DNA of 64,000 nt from Apostichopus japonicus (taxonomy: Eukaryota > Echinodermata > Holothuroidea > Aspidochirotida > Stichopodidae). The DNA is taken from contig NC_092574.1 in the NCBI RefSeq assembly GCF_037975245.1, forward strand, positions 636,001 to 700,000, read 5' to 3'. The notes under the pieces are model-generated. The model saw only the letters and a list, made by a program, of their open reading frames with translations. It made no database searches and was not told where the DNA came from. The translations under genes were made by a program, and so were the position numbers. This document shows positions 62,403-64,000 of this stretch, piece by piece (the stretch's first letter is position 1; each line of letters starts with the position of its first letter).

Positions 62403-63285
62403 CTACTCAAGTCACTCCGCAGAGCACTGACTAAAGCAGTATTCTTATCTGATATGTTCCTGCAAAAACTGTAACAAAGAAGCGCTTGACACAAAAGCGC
62501 TTTTCAGAGGAGTTGACCTACCCTGTACAGGCAGAGGTGACTGCTTGCAGGAGAGCACTCAAATAAGACCACTGCAACATTGTGAAAGTTTTATCAACAT
62601 GTTTAAACTGCCTTGCAAAGTGCTACATTGGAAATCATTCACATTGCCCAAAGCATTTATTTCTATGCAAGAGGGGCAGGAAGTACACATTTCCATGTAT
62701 GCCAAATGCTACAAAGGGTTCTCTGCTAATATCCCACACTGACAGCAGGAAGCTAAACAAAATACCTGAGACACCCACCTGCAGCAAACATTATGGTCCA
62801 CTCGTTTTGAGACTTAATTCCACTCAAATGTAGATACCATTAATTAGGCTTTCACTGTGACCAATCCAAAACATAGTACCACATTTTCATGCAATAGTCA
62901 GTACAGGGACCAGTGCCATACACATAACATATAATGTGCCTGAAGAGTCCATAGCCAGGAAGATGGAAGCTGCAATATTAAAGGTGAGCTCAAATAGTTC
63001 ATGTTTCCAGACTCAGAAATAGATGCAAAGAAAACAGCAATGTGATGAATTATGTAAGAGAGGCAAGGCATACAGATGGAGGAGAGCACAACTCAGAGAG
63101 AGAAGTACAAGCTACATGGTAGAACTATAAACATAAACCAGTCCAGTATCTATAAGAAAGATCAACTGATTCAAGACCAGTTACTCTAGGATGAAAAACT
63201 ACACTGATCATAAAGATGACAATATTTACCAGAGATGCCAGTAATTTTAGTCTATCCACACTCACTGGGATGAGTTAAAACAGTA
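62403..63285. other. Nothing recognised
   Basis: Unique sequence; no supported gene or repeat. Confidence 0.45.
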
Positions 63286-63289
63286 TCAC

Positions 63290-63710
63290 TCACTCAGGGA
63301 AGTAAGCAATCAAGCTGATGACCATGACCTTGGCAAATGCCATCAAACTTGCAAGGCCTTCTGCTGTGTTGCACTGCAAGATACTGTTGAGAGACGTGAC
63401 ACCTCTCTCCACATGTAGGCTGTTGTGGCATATGTAGGGGATGTCAAACGGTTTGGTCCTTAAAATTTCTTTACTTTGCACAATACTTTGAAGAGCATAT
63501 ATGTCACAATGTGGACTCTGCTGCCTCTTCTCTTAGCTGCCAGGGTTAGCATTGTGAAAATAATGCCATATGCTGGTGCCCCTGGCTTACTGGTGGTGTA
63601 GGCACCTGTCCACATTCTGCATCCCCTTGTGCCACATGCTGGGGCTGATGTATGTTTTGCCAACTTTTCATTTATGTCATCAGCCCATATGCCATCCAAT
63701 CTTGGTCTGA
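63290..63710 (-). pseudogene. His-Me finger (HNH-like) endonuclease fragment, frameshifted
   Basis: On the minus strand the first part reads CGTRGCRMWTGAYT and GAPAYGIIFT, the zinc-binding C..C.W.G......YG start of the zf-His_Me endonuclease family. The frame changes near 63475. The second part reads KPFDIPYICHNSLHVERGV and LNSILQCNTAEG, equivalent to the family's H-x-CHN..C.....L.....N core, though the first catalytic His is replaced (PYICHN) and the usual second Cys is lost. Such genes are often spread with mobile elements in invertebrates. No target duplication was seen, and the 5' part may lie beyond 63710. Confidence 0.55.
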
Positions 63711-64000
63711 CATTGTAAAGGTGTGAGTTTTCCAGTTACATATGTCTAAATGTATATAGGCCTATGCTTATTCTGAATGCAGTTTGGGGCTCAGTTCAGC
63801 TGATTCTTACACCACATTGAGTAGTAATGTATGCTTTTAAACTTCTGACTGTCGCTTTTGCTCTGCTAGGTACACTGCACAGAAGTAGGCTACTCACCAG
63901 ATGTACAACTTACCTATCAAATGAGCTACATGTACTACTTAGTGAGTGTAAGTCTGTGATGGTATAAGCTCTGAGGTGATGGGTATTACTTTCACTTTTC

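Overview
This is a eukaryotic, metazoan window. Introns with GT..AG boundaries interrupt the coding sequence, minisatellites and satellites are abundant, and CR1/L2-like, L1/Tx1-like, Ty3/gypsy, hAT-like and tRNA-SINE elements are all present. The recognisable host gene is adducin, a membrane-skeleton protein of animals. The mix of repeats suggests a marine invertebrate deuterostome, perhaps an echinoderm, but no single feature proves that.

Layout. (1) 1-31 kb, plus strand: at least ten exon-like segments (4.3-26.8 kb) whose splice phases fit together as one gene that I cannot name. It has a ubiquitin-interacting-motif-like helix in its first visible exon, acidic linkers and a C-terminal coiled coil. 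Its introns hold a 78-bp satellite (1.97-3.62 kb), a 32-bp repeat, a decayed CR1/L2 LINE, a second LINE tail, a decayed intron-containing transposase-like gene, a 5.6-kb 29-bp minisatellite with an inverted block, and a 50-bp minisatellite. (2) 28.8-31.5 kb: a tandem array of tRNA-derived SINE units, then a nested palindromic/foldback repeat complex. (3) 34.5-57.7 kb, minus strand: adducin, nine exons recognised from the aldolase-like head domain to the C-terminal MARCKS-related lysine cluster. Its introns carry a 7.1-kb Ty3/gypsy element with two LTRs and a 5-bp target duplication, itself interrupted in gag by a 3.8-kb foldback element with minisatellite termini and an 8-bp target duplication. 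They also carry an L1/Tx1-like LINE with a 16-bp target duplication and, on the opposite strand, a compact two-exon gene. (4) 57.7-64 kb: a CR1/L2 LINE tail, two spliced exons of an unidentified minus-strand gene, a 48-bp minisatellite, a 324-bp hAT-type MITE with an 8-bp target duplication, and a decayed His-Me finger endonuclease-like gene.

Several exons of conserved genes (adducin above all) show single-base frame breaks or in-frame stops while their splice sites stay intact. Either this is an indel-prone draft assembly, or the adducin copy is decaying; the sequence alone cannot decide. No bacterial genes, operons, CRISPR arrays or rRNA genes were seen.
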